The notes under the pieces: generated by a model
The model's input: only the letters and a program-made list of their open reading frames with translations
Databases searched by the model: none
What the model was told of the DNA's origin: nothing
Source of the DNA: Caecitellus pseudoparvulus
Lineage: Eukaryota > Bigyra: Bicosoecida
DNA length: 64,000 bases
NCBI GenBank assembly: GCA_965644315.1
Contig: CBFFRQ010000057.1
Span: forward strand, 310,001-374,000
Reading direction: 5' to 3'
Translations under genes and position numbers: made by a program
Part shown: positions 17,701 through 32,700 of the stretch, piece after piece
Position numbering within the stretch: the first letter of the stretch is position 1
Layout: each line of letters begins with the position of its first letter

Positions 17701-20700
17701 GTGACAGACGTGTCCCCACGCCCCACACGAACACCTGAAGAGACCATGAAGAGGGACTTGAGCCCAACAGGGTTGATTGCTCGCACTGCAACGTAGTACA
17801 CTGTGCTGGACTGGAGCTCTGCCCCCAGCAGCGTGAGGACAGGCGCCTTAACTCCGATAAGGTACCCGCCTGTCGCGTCACATGAGATGGCAGTCCTGGA
17901 CACGTTCACCCAGCCTGCAACGTTGTTGTCGGTGACTGGGATGCCAGCCACAGGGCTGGCTTGCAGTTGCTGGATGCCGTGCACCTCGTCGTCATCGTCC
18001 GTTCCCAGGCCCACACCTGGAGGCGAACTGCTGATGCAGTACTCAAAGGACAAATCACCAGTCTGAGGCGTTGCAGCCAAGGCTTCGTCTTGAGGAGAGG
18101 GAGTGATGCTGGCGTCTGTTTCCCCGGCGGTGAGCATGGAGGAAGCAGGCTGCACTTTGGCCACCGCACTCTCGGCGTCGCTGGCAGACCAGTGGGCGAA
18201 CAGCGCATCGGTGTAACTCTGCGTCGCCACGTCCAGGCCTTGGATGCCATCCTTCACAAAGTCCATGGTGGGAGGTGTCGTATCCACGACGACGCCGTCC
18301 GTCGTAACTGATGAGGCAAGGCCCGCCTGGTTCCAAACCCAGACAGTTGCGAAATACCTGGTGCCCGTCACCAAGGACAGGCCTGTGGCCACAGCGTACG
18401 TGGTCACCCCCACATGCCGGAAGGGGACTGTGTCACAAGCACCAGGTGTTGTGCCAGCACACCAGCCATACCCGGCGATGCCAGACTCGGAGTCTGACAC
18501 GCCGCTCCAGGACACAGAAAGGGCAGTGGTGTTGGCAGTGTAGTTTGCGTCTGTGCCTGGCGACGGGACACGGAGGCCCTTTGAGCCAGCGAGCTCAAAA
18601 ACGCGTTCAGGGGGCAAGAAGCCGTCATCCGCAACGGCAACTACATCGTCAACGAGGTACATCTGACTGGGGTCAGTGTCTTCAGGTGAGTTAAGCGCCG
18701 CGAGGCCATCCACGATGGCGCCTGTGGGGATCACTGGCGGGGTAGTGTCCACAGTGAACCCACTGGATCGCACTTCGAACGTGGAGCCGGCCTCGCTGCG
18801 GCTGCGCAAGTACACCGTGTAGTGCCGGCCGTGCACCAGCGGCTGTGCCAGGGAGTTGTTCAAGGAGGTTCCGTTGACTGACGCCTCAGCCAGCACATCT
18901 GCCTGCGCAACAGCCCCAGAGCAGGACACATCGCCGCACGAAGAGCACGCTGTGGCCAGGCCACCTGGAGACCGTGTCCCAGCCGGGCAAGCGGTGCACA
19001 ACATGGCAGCATCCCCGTGAATGGCGAGGTCAGTGGCTTGGATGTAGAAGCCTGGGTCACAGAAAGCCGACCTTGAAGCGGTTGCATAGCCATTTCCAGG
19101 GGCAGTTGGGGTGGACACCGTCACAAGCTGCTGCTGCTGCAGGTTGGCTTCAGCACGAAGGGCTGGGGGAGGGAGGGTGCTTGGGTTCATCAGCTGACTG
19201 GTGCGAATGGGAGCCGTGCCCACTTGCTGCAGCACAACGCGGCATGCACCGCTGGCCGGGTTTACGTGCACCACTGCGTCCCACGACATGGTGGCCACGA
19301 TGCTGGCGTTGTATGCGGACGCAACCCCCGCAACGGCAAGGAGAGTCGTGCCTGGGGCAAGCGCATGGGATGAAGGCACGTCAGATGCACGCACGCTTGT
19401 GATGAAGTTTGTCACGAGGGGGAAGCTACTGCCGTTGCTTGCAGCTTGAGACACAGCGCCAGCCGCTGCAGATCCCAATTCCTCACTTGCCAGTGCACAG
19501 ATCGAGTCGGCAGTTGCGGAGGCACCCGACAGAGCAAACACCTGCAGGGAGTTTCCAGATGCTGCCACTGGCGCGGATGTAGAGTCACCGGATGTGGATG
19601 ACGTAGATGTGGAGGAAGCGCTCGCTAGCTCTGGTTGCACTGCAGCGAGCACACCCAACGTGCCTGCACCAGCCACCGCGATGGACTGCTGGAATGCAGG
19701 CACCTCTTGCAGCGGCACTTCCAACTGCCAAGGTAGGTTTGTTCCGGCATCGGTAGCAGTAACGCCAGCGGCTGTAGCCGCTGGGTTGCCGGCAGCCCGG
19801 ATTGCCGCAATGTCACTGCTGATGCTAGCCGCAGCATCCAAGCTAGGCATGGATGCTGCCTTGGCACAGAAGGATGCACCAGCCGACAGGCACTGAGAAC
19901 TGAGGGCAGCAACCCAAGATCCGCTGGCAGCGACGACAGGGGCGGGATAGCGATCTGCTGCCAACGAGATGGGGAGCGACCCTGCCGCGAACGCAGCCTG
20001 AACGCTGTTCGAGATCACGAACGGTGCCACGTAGACGCGGGCTGACACAGGCGACAGTACGGTTGGGATGGCAACAAAACCTTCATCCGCGGAGGACGCT
20101 CCCGCACTGGGAGGGCCCCACGTGCCAGTGCTTCCTCCAGCGGATGCAATTGCGGCGAAGGAGACTCCGGCTCCACCCGCACAAGCGGAAACAGCACACG
20201 AAGCACCTGCAACAGAGAAGCCCGCTGCATCCAGCATGACAGTCAGCGGTGCTCCGTTGACAGCTGAGAAGGCAGTGTGAGAGGACGTCAGCACCTGTAC
20301 TTCGCCGCCCAATTGCACGGCAGCGCCGGTACCAGCTGCCACGAATGCAGTAGCGGCGTCACTAAATGCCACGCTTGAGTGCTCGCTACCAAGTGCAGGG
20401 AGAGGCAGCACCGATTGAGGTGCAACGACCAGAGCATGTGCGGCAAAGTCATGGCAGCAAGGGCTGGAGAGCGGCTGAGGGCCGCCAAGGTCCGGGCCCA
20501 CAACTTTGTCAATGACGGCCCAGTGGCGATGGGTGTCGTTTGACACGTGCAGTCCTGTGGGCGCGCGAGCTCCCACGGGAGCCACAGGGAGTTGGAAACC
20601 GTCTCGCCAAGCGCCATCGTCATCAGTAGACGGCACAGGGACAGTCGAGTACTCAGAGGTCGAGCTCGTGAAAACTGTCGTTGTTCCATCAGCTTCGCCG

Positions 20701-23700
20701 ACTGTGACGTTGTCACTCGGACGGCTGGGGGCTTCGTCCCCGCTTTGAACGAGGGCCCACTCAAAGTGCTTGAGCGGAGCCAATCGAGGCGGGTTGTGGC
20801 CTGCAAGCTCAGGCGCAAGGGCAGCAAACTCAGCAGAAGTCATGTTCAGGTCTGCATACATGTCAAAGCCTGGGCTGTTCGCAATGATAGGGTCCGTGCC
20901 CAAGTCTCCCAGGCCTACAGACGGTGAGGGGCAGCCACTGCCATCAGCTGTGACTGGCAGCCCCACAGAAGCGCCGGATGACCACAGCAAGGACATGGTG
21001 TCTGTTCGAGTTATGAATGCGGCATCAGCTGCTTCTCGAGCGCTCACGTTGACACCGGGCAGAGTGGGTGCAGCCGGTGCAGGTGGCCAGGCTTCCTCTG
21101 CAACATCCTTCACGTTCACAGCGTCCCAGACGCAAACCCCCGCCGAATCATCAGCGACAAAGCCGTCCGCAACTCCAAGCCCGCAGAGGCCTGCGCCGTT
21201 GCATGCAGCTACAATTGCGACGTACAAGTGCGCGTGTTGCAATGCGACCGCATCACTTGTAATGCAGAGAGAGTGCTGCTGTAAGCCAGAGGAATTGCCC
21301 TCTGCAGCCCGCAGGCTCTCAGCAGCTGAAGTCAGCGGCACTGCCCAAGCAGACGCACGGTCGAGCTGCCGCGATCCAGTGACTTGTGACGACAATGAAC
21401 TGAGGTAGTCGGTGATTGACGACACCCCAGCCATGCCATTTGCTGCTGCGGCTGAGGCAGCTGCAACGACTGAGGCAGCCATCGGGTCTTGCCCAAGGTG
21501 CAGGATGCCCCAGTACACGCTCGAGCGAGCATCGGCTTGCCAGCAAACTTGCACCTGCTGCCCTGGGGCCAGTGCCACGTAGTCCGCCTCGGTCGCCACG
21601 AAGCCATCGAAGGCATCACTCTCACCAGAGAAGGGAGTGGCAAAGACCCTCCCGGCCGCTGACGCCAGGCGGACACCTGCGCTTGTGGCAGCGTTGGCGG
21701 CTGCACCTGGCCTTACGGCATCGTCGAGGTCCACAGCTGTAGAACCCGCAGTGGATGTGATGAATGCCCCGGTGTTAGTGCTGTTCTCGTCATCGGCGTA
21801 GGCTGGGTTCGGCCAAATCGGACGAACCTTCACGGTGCGCTCCGTAACCTGGGAAACTGCTGGGGCTGAGCTTGCCACACGCAAAGGCAAGTATGAGGTG
21901 TGACGAGCCCCCGTCACGTCTGCGACGACTACCGTGGTCCACACCAGAGAGTCATGGACAAGGGACAAGTCATTGATCTCAATGGCGAGAGAGAGAGTGG
22001 TTGCCAGGGACGTGGTGCCCAGAACACCCTCCCCTGACTCAACAAGCGCCACAACAGAGCGCTGGGTCGCGCTTGCAATGTCGTACCCACCTGGGCTGGA
22101 ACCCACAGACCAACCAACTGCAAAGACAGGAACTTCAGACATCCACGTTCCAGTCAGAGTAAGCTTTGATGCGTCGGACTGCGTAACCACGCCACCGACG
22201 TGCGTGCACAAGTCGATCTGCGGAGCAGAGGACGGCCCGCTGTCTGCAGAAGGAAGCTGAGGATGCCACGGAGTGGGGATGATGGCCGCAGCTGTGTGGG
22301 GCTGTGGAGGCGCGCGGATGAAGGTAAACCCAGAGGAGGACGTCCGCAAAGCTTGCCCAGCCTCTGTGGTTGCTCGGATCAGGGCCCGCAGGCGAGTGGG
22401 GGTGGAGCAAGCTTCAACGTCTGCTTGCTGCGGGCAGAGACCCGCAGAAGTCACCACCCCCAAGCTGCTCAACATGGTGTTGGTGGCGTCCTTCTCAACG
22501 CATGGCAAGGCAGCGACGGTCAGGTCGGCAGGAAGGGCCACCGCGGTGCGGCGCCCTGGCACGAAGGGCTTCCAAGCCATCACGTCACACATTCCGTCTC
22601 CCGAAGACAAGCACCACTGGACATCTCGCAAGTGCATGTGCCACGGCAGAGCGGTGCTAGCATCAACGCCGATGCTTGTTGTGGCATACACAGCCTCTGC
22701 ATCTTCATGGAACCCTGCCCGGGACTCCACGTCCGCAGCTTGCAGGAAGTTCAAGTCTGGCTTGAACACGAGAGAGTTGGACGGACCAGGTGTGCGGCGG
22801 ACCAGGTCTGCGGGCGGCAAGACATCCACTGCCACCGACACCGGCACTTGACGTGGCTCGATAAAGAGGCCGGCCGACCACGCCTCGGCCACTGCACCTG
22901 CAGCGTTGATGGCCCGCACGCCAACAGCATACCGCTGCCCTGCAACCATTCCTGTAGCGGAGACTCCCTCAATGACGAGCACGCCGTCGTTGTCCAGGAT
23001 TGCAGAGCTGGGGAGGTCGACCCACGGTTGCAGCGCGCTCCCGCGGGATGCGTCCAACGCCACAGTGTACTGGTAGCCGACAATGTAGCTGTCTGGCTCG
23101 ACAGCTAACGGGACATAGGCAGCGACACGCTGACCTTCAATTGCCGCCGTGTCGCTCCTGAAGCCAGCAGCCGCGACTGTCTGCAGTTCCGAGCGAGCAC
23201 CTGCAACAGTCAATGCAGCCAGGGCCACAAACCGAGGCAGTTGCAGCTGGGGAGGGGTGGTATCCACGGTCAACGTGCCAACGCGGCTCCAAGCTGACAG
23301 GCCATTGCAGGCTGTCGTGCGCAGCCAAACAGACCCAAGAGATCCTTGCGTCATCGTGACCGAAACAGTCACAGTATCAGCAGGCGCGTACGCGTTGCCT
23401 TCAGCGCTGGTGGGGACGGCAGCGAGCTGGGCCACAGGATCGCTGAAGGCCTGATCGAAAGATGCTGCAGCGTCGATGTCCGACTCAGCGTGAAGCCAGG
23501 CAGCGCTGGCATCCTGCTTGAAGTGGGTTGCGTAGAACACGAACAGCTCCACCTTGCAGACGCCTGCTGGGTGAGCATGCGGGGATGGCTCTTGGCTGTC
23601 CATCCAGGTTACCGAGAATGTTGCGTTCACATCCGGTGAAACCAAGTCATGCCCTTCCACGCCACCGCTCCAGGCACGTAGGGACACCGTATGGGATTGC

Positions 23701-26700
23701 AAAGATCGTTGGCTGCGCCTTGACAGCACGCGCCTCCTGTTCGCAACCACGCCGACCTCGCGCTCCGTGTTCAGGGCTGTGACAAGCGCGGCCACGTCAG
23801 ACACAAGGCGACCCCTGGCAGGCCTGGGGGCTTGTCCGTCAACGATAACAGTCGCAGCATTGCTGGTCGCTGACAGCCCGACAGAGTTCATGCAGCGCAG
23901 CAAGACGTGTACGGCTCCCTCAGTGCCCACGAATGCGGCTGGTCGTGCTAGCTGCAGAGTATGGTGTTGCAAGCTGGAAGAACCAAGAGTCAAAGGAGCC
24001 CAGGCACCAGCATCGCACTCTGTCGCAGACTTCGCGTAGATACACGTCTCATACGTCTGCACTGGCACTTCAGCGTCCACACAAGGCGAGAAAGCGATCT
24101 GCACTGGAGCTCCGAATTGCACCGCTGTGCCGACCACTCGAGTGGCAAGCCCTTCCCCAATGCCTGATCCAGAGACGTCTTCAGACCCTTGTGGCGTGAG
24201 AGCATTGTTGCACCCAACGCAGACGCCAGTTGCAGGGGATGGGGGTGTACTATCCAGCACCACCATGCTCGAAGTTAGCACCAATGCACCCCCAGCAGCA
24301 TCTGTCGTGCGGAGTTGGGCCCGCACAAAGACTGGCACCGAGAAGTTGGCCCCTGTTCGGTGGATGACTGGCAGACTCACGTTCGCGTGCAGTGGAGGCT
24401 GCGGGGCTGCGGGATCATGAGCAGAGTACAGCGAGCTCCAAGGGCTGGAGCAAGCAACTTCATCCCCCTCGCAAAGGCGCACCGCCATGGATGCCAACGG
24501 GGCGTGGGGGAAGTCAAGCTTTGAGGCATCCCACGCAACTGATACTGAATCTGCAACATTGGCCGGAAGGGCGGTCAGCCGACCCGAAGGGCCCTGAAGC
24601 CAGACAGCGCTCTTATTGTTGGCAAGGCCTGGTGCAGGTGGAGTCAGGCGAGGTCCAGCACCGGCCACGACAATGGGGCGGGAAACCAGGCGAAGCTCAG
24701 CTCCGGCACCGTTGTGAACGCTGACCACCACATGCACCAGGGCTCCATCTGGGACCCCTTGGCTGCGAAGATCCCCGCCCAGATACAGCTCTGCTCCACC
24801 ACTTGCAGCCCCTGCGCCAGCCGTAAGCAGCTCATGCAGCGGCCGGACGTCTGATGCCACTATCGAGCTGGGTGCTCCCGGCAGAGTGACGACCAGCACC
24901 GCAGAGGCGGAGGAGAGACCAGACTCTGGATCTGCGACGCCAGGCAAGAAGATACCGACAGAATCAACAGATGGGGAAAACACGGGCTCCTCAACCTTTC
25001 CTGCAAGACTGGGGGGCAGGGCACCTCGCCACGCATGTGCAGCCGCACCGCTCACGGTCAGAAGCTCCAGACCCGCAGAAGTGGGCGCAGTGGCATCCAA
25101 GCGCACGCCATCAGACAGGCCAACCGCACATGTGCCTGCGGCATTGCAAGCCTCCACAGCCGTCACCAACTTCACTCCAGGCTCTGCCGCAGCTGCTGTG
25201 CGCATGGAAGTCCACTGGCCAAGGGTGACCGGAGCAGACACCCGGCGCAGGCCGTTGGGCACCGTCTCCCAGTCCCGAATGTTGCAGGCGACATCTTCTG
25301 CCAAGGTGGCTGCCGACTGCCTCAGAGCTGAGCCGGGATCACCGCTGGCGCGGACAGTTGCAGCGCCAGCGTTCACAGGGAGGGTTGTGAGGCACCACCT
25401 GAGCTCCACGTAAGCAGGGTCTGACCCCAGAGGCTGTGAGTCTGCATCATCAAAGCCCACCCAGGTTGCGGCAAAGGTCGAACCTGCAGGTAGAGTGGGC
25501 GGCAGAGCCACCCACGATACGCGGCCAGTGTCACTTTCCGTCGGGGCAAGAGCGGCCAGGGCAGCTTGGGCTGCGGCAAGTGCTCTGGCCTGGGAGGTTG
25601 AGGGCGCCCCTAACACGTGCCCGTTGGCGTCACCCATTGTGGCCTGGGAAATGGAGTGCGTATCGGAGACCATGCCCACAGTTGGGTGCGAGCCGTCAAT
25701 CAGCACGGGTGCTGACACTGCAGCCGCGGCTGCCCCAGTTGCAGCCCAACCTGTCACATGAGCAACGTATTGCCCTGGGGCGATGGATGTTGGGATCACG
25801 AAGTCAATCAATGCGGCACCAGGGACAAAGGCACCAGCATCGCCAGACACCTTCCTGCCTGCAATTGGGCAGTCAGCTGCCAGGCTAGCATCAGCGATGT
25901 CTGGTCGGTAGTTGTACACACCGCGACCCGCCAGTGTGACAGGTCTCGCGCGCAGGTCATCCAGGCGGCACAGGGACCAAGTGAAGCCTGCCATGCTTTT
26001 CAGCAAAGAGCTCTCACCCCCAGCGGATTCCGAACTCACCCGGAAACCATACCAAGCGACAGAAAGGCGAGCTTCAGAGGTGGCGGTGGCTGGTTTGGCG
26101 GCAATCATGCGACGAAGCCCAGCTTCGGAACCCAGGGGCCCCGCAGCTGTCAGCGTTGCTGCCGTCGCATGGGTGACCACCTTCACTTGTCCAGGCAACA
26201 CAGAGACATCACCAGAGGGGGGCGCAATCGTAACGACATCTTTCGCGACTGCTGCAGCTCGCCATCCAGCTGCATCTTCACCAACCACGACGGCAAAGAG
26301 TGGGTGGCCCACAATCCCAGCAGCAACGTCCTTCACAAATACCCGGCCAGAGCTGACGGGGGCTGCCAACAGTTCCACGCTGGATCCATCGCAAGGGGGC
26401 AGGGGCGCTGCCGGGCCCGTCCACAACTTGGACGTGGTGGCGGCACTCGCGAGCTCTGCCAGCGAGGCTGTGGCCGGCGCCTCAGATCCAAGAGCTCCAC
26501 GCAAGGCGGTGGCGGTGACGAGGCATACCCTCACGGTCGAAGGGGGGGCTGAGGCAGGGTCGAAAATGCGCTGCCAGCTGATGGTGACTGCACCTGCAGG
26601 ATTCACCATGCGAACTTTGACGCCTCCCAACCGCTGAACGGGAGCGCCGGCGGCGTTGTCCTCTCTTGACTGGCTCGACCAGAGGTCCAGGCCACCAACA

Positions 26701-29700
26701 ACACCAACAAAGCCTGGTGAAGGGGAGATGTGCGTGCGCAGGATGTCAACTGGCGGGCTGACGACAACTACAGGCTGCATGCCCAAGCCCGACGTGGCGC
26801 GCAGAGTCACGAATACCTGCTCCAGGCCCAAGTCCACAGCTGCCTGCACCGCTTGACCAGGAGAGCTCTCCACGACAGACCGGATGCTGCTGGGAACAGC
26901 TTGCCACGGCAGCACGTCGTCAGCGTCAGGAGTGCTCCCCACAGCCCACTCATAGTACCAAATGCCAGACTCTTCATCCGAGAAGTCACCCCATGTCATG
27001 CCAAGAGCCTCACCAGTGCCATTGCTGACAGCGTGCACGACGGTCGCCTCGGGGTGGGGCAGCAGCACACCAGAGTCAGATGGGGTGGCGGATGTGTCAG
27101 CGTGAAGTGAAGACACTGCAAGGTCCCCCACTCGCCCAGGGTGCACAATTGTGCGCGCCCACCCAGCCGCCGCCTGCGACTCGTCCAGCACAAGGGCGTG
27201 CGTGGAAACCTTGCTGGAGAGCAGTCCAGAGGCATCCTGTGCGACAATGGTGGCGTACAGCACATCACCTTCCGAGAAGAAGCTGTCAAGGTTCGTGAGT
27301 TGGTTCATCCCGTCCCCAAGGGCCCCATGCAGGGCTGGCACTTGGTCCTCCTTGTAGTAACCTGGAGCCACCAAGAACTTGGCCTTCGTCAAGTCTACAC
27401 TCCGAGCCATGCTGGCGTGCCACGTCCACAGCTCGGCCATGGCAGCGCCGCCCGCTTGGACGGGGCCGATCAGGGGAGCATCTTCAGACGACAAGCTGAC
27501 CACATCAGTGAATGGCATGATTGTGTCGGAAAAGGGGGCTGTTCCCCAAGCCATGAAGACAGTCTCGACACGAGAGTCAAGGTCTTGCACTGCCCACGTC
27601 ACAGCAGGCGAATCTGAGCTTGTGATGCCCCGAACAGGAGGAAGTTGCTCCGCGGCCAATCCGCTGCCAGGAAGCCTGACCTCTGCATCGGCAAGGAAGG
27701 GAGCTGCACTTGCTGCGGCTGCAGGCACGTCAGCAGAGGATGAGCTGGCATGAGGAATGACTGCGAACACAGTTGGTGCAGCGGCATCCACGGCGAAAAG
27801 CTGCGAGGGCACGTAAACGGCAGCGCCCAGTGAAGACGCCCGCACAACCAACACGTAAGCGGCAAACGAGCCAGGTTTCAAGTTGACTCCTTGTGCCAGG
27901 GCACCACCGCTCACTTCTGTGCCCAAAGGCACAAAGGGCACAACGTTGGGGCTCTTGAGCAAGTCATCTGGAAGAGGCGCAGTCAGTGATGGGACTGCAG
28001 CCACACCAAGCTCATACTGGATGCCGGCTGCTCCACCGACGGGGTCTGAGAAGCCGCCCCAGGCACCCCACACGCCATCCCCCGAGCGCTGAATCGCGCA
28101 CGGAGCTTGCAGCAAGGCAGCAGCTTCCTTTGCCGTTGATCCGATGACTTCATCGCCCTCCAGGCCAGCATCCCACGGACTGGAAACACTCGCGTAGCCG
28201 TCACACACGGCAAACACAGCCCCTGGTGTGAGGCCGCCGAGTTTCACCAAAACGCTGGGGCTTGTCCAAGTTAGGGCGATGCCTGCCCCGTTTGTTGCCT
28301 CCACTTCCATGTGCACAAACGAACCATTGGCCAGCTCAAGGGTTGCCGGTGTTGTCAGAGTGACAGGGGAACCCGCAGTGCCGAGTGGTGCACCAGATGA
28401 CAGGGTAAACCACACACCGGCACCAGCAATGACGCCAGGTCCACCCGCCCGGAATCGCACGGAGCTGATCCGAGACTGAGGGTCTGCCAGGCTCGCGAGG
28501 GAGATACTGAGAGCTGCACCGGTTACTTGCTGATTCGACAAGTACCCTGCTTGCCCTGAGTAGTCTTCTGGCGCGAGGACGGCGACGGGCATCGCCTGTT
28601 GGAGGCTTGGCAGGGAGCTGTCCACGGTGACCACCCCAGCCACAGCTGTTTGGCCGAGACCAGCTTCATTCAAGCACCAAATCTCCACCGAAAGGGAAGC
28701 ATCTGGCATGTCAGCAGGCATGGCAAGGGAGGCGTCAGGACTTGCGGCGCTCGTGGCTGCGGGCGCCGTCCAAGTAGCCACTGCGACAACTTCACCGAGC
28801 ACGTTAAGTGCTGTCGCATTGCAGGTCAGCAAGTCTGACTGGCTGTCAGAGACGTCCCACTCTACAGAAACAGCACCTCCAGGCTGAACATACAGCTCTG
28901 GGGTGCTGGAGATGGTGATCACTGGAGGGGATGTGTCTAGAACAAGGCCATCCGAAGAGTACCACGTGCTCGCAAGGCCGGCAGAATTCACCACCGACAC
29001 CAGGCCGAAGAAAGTGGAAGCAGGTTGAAGAGCTGTAACCGATGCTAAGACTGGCCTAGCTTGGGGCAGAGCAGGCGAGGGCACGCCAGACGCAAAGGCA
29101 GCCTCCATGGTTTCCAGGGACGGTGCGATGTTCACAAACACCGACCCGTCATCAGCTGCCAGGCCAGCCACGACCGCATCAATGGCTTGGGATGGCGTGG
29201 GGTTGCTCGCCGTGGGGAGTCCGAGGACTGTGTACCGCACTGCCGAGACTCCAGAGTGCACGTCGCTGCACTGGGCATTCACAACTGCCATGGTGGTGAT
29301 GGAGGTGGCGTCCAGGTCAGCACCTGGGATTGCGCCATCACCCACGTGGGTGCACACAGGCGGCGTGGAATCAAGGTGCAGTGGCACAGCAGGGCTCGTG
29401 TAGACAGGCACACCTGACCCAGACACAGCCACCAGCATGATGTACAAGCGTGTTCCATCCAGCGCTGTCGGGGAGGCGGGCCCTGCCGTCACTACACTCA
29501 CATTGAGTGTTGTTGTGCCCGCCCCTTCAGTGGCTGCAGGCAGGGGCGTCCAGCCGTCCGTGGACGCGTCGGGGAACCAGTCAGATCCCCCAGTGCCATC
29601 TTCTGCGACGGGTGGCAACGCGTTAGTCGACACGCCCAGCCAAGCCCCTGCGATGCCAGTGCCTTCGTCTCGCAGCGCCCACCTCACAGGGATGGCCAAC

Positions 29701-32700
29701 TCCGTCAGGGTGCCCAGGGCATGCGGCGAGCTCACGGCGGTGAAGTTGTCAGGGTGAGCTGCATGCACCAGCATAGCGCTGCCCTCCAGTGCTGCGCCGA
29801 GCACAGTGACCGTGGGCGGGCTGAAGTCGAAGGAGACTTCAACGGGGTCAGTATACACGAGGCGACCAGCCCCATTCTGAGCGGCCAAGGTCACGTAGTA
29901 GTACGCGCCGGGTGAAGGCAGGAAGCGAGCATCAGAGGGCAGGTGTTGGCCCTCGCCAGAAGGCCCGACGAATGCCCACGCGACGACGTCATCCCCACCA
30001 GGAGTTGTGCCAACTGCATACCAGACTGCACGCATTCCCGACTCGTCATCAGAACAAACCCAAGCAACTGGCAGGGTGTCATTGTGTGAGGCTGCCCAAG
30101 ATGCTGCTGAGACTGCAATGTCGCTGGGCGTGAGGGGGGCACTGGGGCTAGCTGGTCCACCGCTTGACGCTGCGTACGGTGGGATCTGCGCCTCCACGAG
30201 ACAGGAAGGTGGCGTTGTGTCCACTTCGATGCCATCTGTGAGAGCAGCAGACATGAGACCGGCCTTGTTCACGCCGTTCACGGTGGCCACGAAGGAGTCG
30301 CCATGCTCCAGTGTCAAGCCACGAATACTTGCCACGTGATATGGCATACCCGGTGCCGCGCCAGGAGCAGGGTCGACACCGACAGGCTCAGGAGCAAGGC
30401 GGACAGGAGGAACGCCCACGCTCCGGTATGGGGCTAGGTTTTGACCTTCGCGCGTGTCCAGGCTGATGCCGTAGTCTGCCATACCAGAGTGTGGATCAGA
30501 AAAGCCCCACCACGCAATGTGGGCCACATCTGTAGTCCAAATGAAGGCCCGGTCCTCGGAGGGGGTGGGGCCATCCACAGCGGAGCCCACAACGGGCGGC
30601 GATGTGTCCAGTCCCACTGGGACGGAGAGTCCAGGAAGAGACTGCTGTCCCGCTTGGTCTTGCGCACGCACAACAGCGTACATGAGCGTGCCATCTGGCA
30701 CCCCCTTGAACGCCGTTGGGCCGTCAGGGAGTGCAATTGTCTGAGCAAGGGGAAGGCCCGGGGACACACTCACCACGCCTGCCCCAAGTGAAGCAGCCTC
30801 TTCTGGAGACAGCAAGTTTCCTTCGGCCGACCTTGAGGCACCCTTCGGCAGGGTCAGTCCAGACGGCGTGATGACTGAGGTAGGGGAGATGTCACAGGTC
30901 GCATTTGGTGCAGAACTCAAGCAGACCGCATACAGTTCCAGAGGACTCAGAGACCTGAAGACTGGCGCTGAGCCGGGGCGATTCACGGCACTCTGATGCT
31001 CAGCAGGCTGCACTGGCTTCATGTCTGTGAAGCCACTCCATGCGATTTCAAGCTTTGTCAGCTCTGGTAGCCACACGCCATGCTGGGCCACGCCAGCCAG
31101 CGTGACGAAACCGGTCGCGGGGCGAAGTGCATCCACTGCAAAGCCATCAGAAGTGGCTATGCCGGCGCCGCCTGCCTCGTTGACTGCCTTGACACTCGTA
31201 AACCAGGGTCGGCCACCAGCGACTGGGTTCGGAAGCCGAATGTACAGATGCAACGTAGCGCCAGTCTTGCCAGCGGCCACGACAGGATCAGCCCCCACCC
31301 AAGCCAAGCCGGTCTTCCGATCCGGGGCTGGCTGGACGAAGTACCCCACAACGCCTGGGCCAGCCAAAGCCCCCAGAGCCACTTCAGCAGCCAGCTGTGT
31401 GTGGAAGATATTTTCCACGAGCACCTGCTCCCAGCCATCCGTGAGAGCGTTGCCCCCTGGCGTGTCACTGACAGCGACGAAAAGCTGCTGGACGTCTGTC
31501 TCAAGGTCTGATACAGTAAAACGCACTTGGACGACGTGGAAGTCATCTTCAGCGAGGCTCAACAAGTCAACGTCATCGGCACCTGGGCCGTCCGTGATGG
31601 AGGTGACCACGGGCGCAGTGGTGTCCACAGTGAACCCTGCCGAGCATTGCGGCGCCCGAGCGATGTTACCAGCACCACTGATGGGCTTCACTGCCCAAAC
31701 GTAGCGTTGTCCATGACTCAACGGCGAGGAGCCAAGCAGCGAGCCTGTGATGGACATGGTCAGGGCTGTCACGGAGGTCACAGGCAAGTCCTCCCCAGGC
31801 AGCACATCAGCTGAGGGGAGGTCAACGCGCACCCAATTCCCCAGCAGCTCGTACCCCACAGGCGGCTGGGGACCGTCACACACAGGTGAGTCGGCAGCCG
31901 ATTCGTCCTCCCGCCTGTACAGACCCAGGAAGGCCTGAGACATGCCGGACTCGAGATCCGTGCTGGCAAAGGTCAGGGCTGCGAAGGTTGTATACTGGGT
32001 TGCCGTGATGTCTCCGCCATGCGCAGGGTATGTTACAGCCTGGGGAGCGGTGTTGATCACACTGGCGCCTGCAGGCATTTTCGCGGTCCCGGGCAGTGCT
32101 GCGGAAAGAGCGGCTGAATCAGACACTGGGGGTGTGTCGTCCAGCACAACACCAGAGGTGGGTGCCGTCACGAAAAGGCCGGCGCCGTTCCAAGCGGTGA
32201 CGTATGTCGTGTACGTGTTCCCAGGCATGAGAGGGATGTCTCGCAGCATGGTTGAATAGGCGCGAAAGCGAACGAGGCGAGGTGGCAAGACATCACACCA
32301 GTCAAACTTGGGCATCATGCGAAGCAAAGCTGCGGTGCGGTTCAGTTCACCTGCAGCATCTTCAAACCACCCCTTTTGGACCTCGGTGTACAGTGCTGGG
32401 ACTCGGGCGGCGGCCGCCGCACTACCCACACACACGCTGACATGGTCAGCGATGAAGGACTGCGGGTCGCTGAAGGCAGCATACCAAGTCACGCCCCAGC
32501 TAGCTGTTTTCGGTGTCCCTGGGGAGCCCGCGCCCCCCGCAGGTGATGACAAGCCAAACGCCTCCTCCAACGAGCCTGCCAATCCAATATACTTCAAGTC
32601 CAGGTGTGTCGGGTTGGCGGCATAGAGGCTGAAAGCCTCTGCAGGTGTGTCGGCCAGAGCCATGTTTGAGGCCGCGATTTCATAGTCTGAGGCGGTTGAC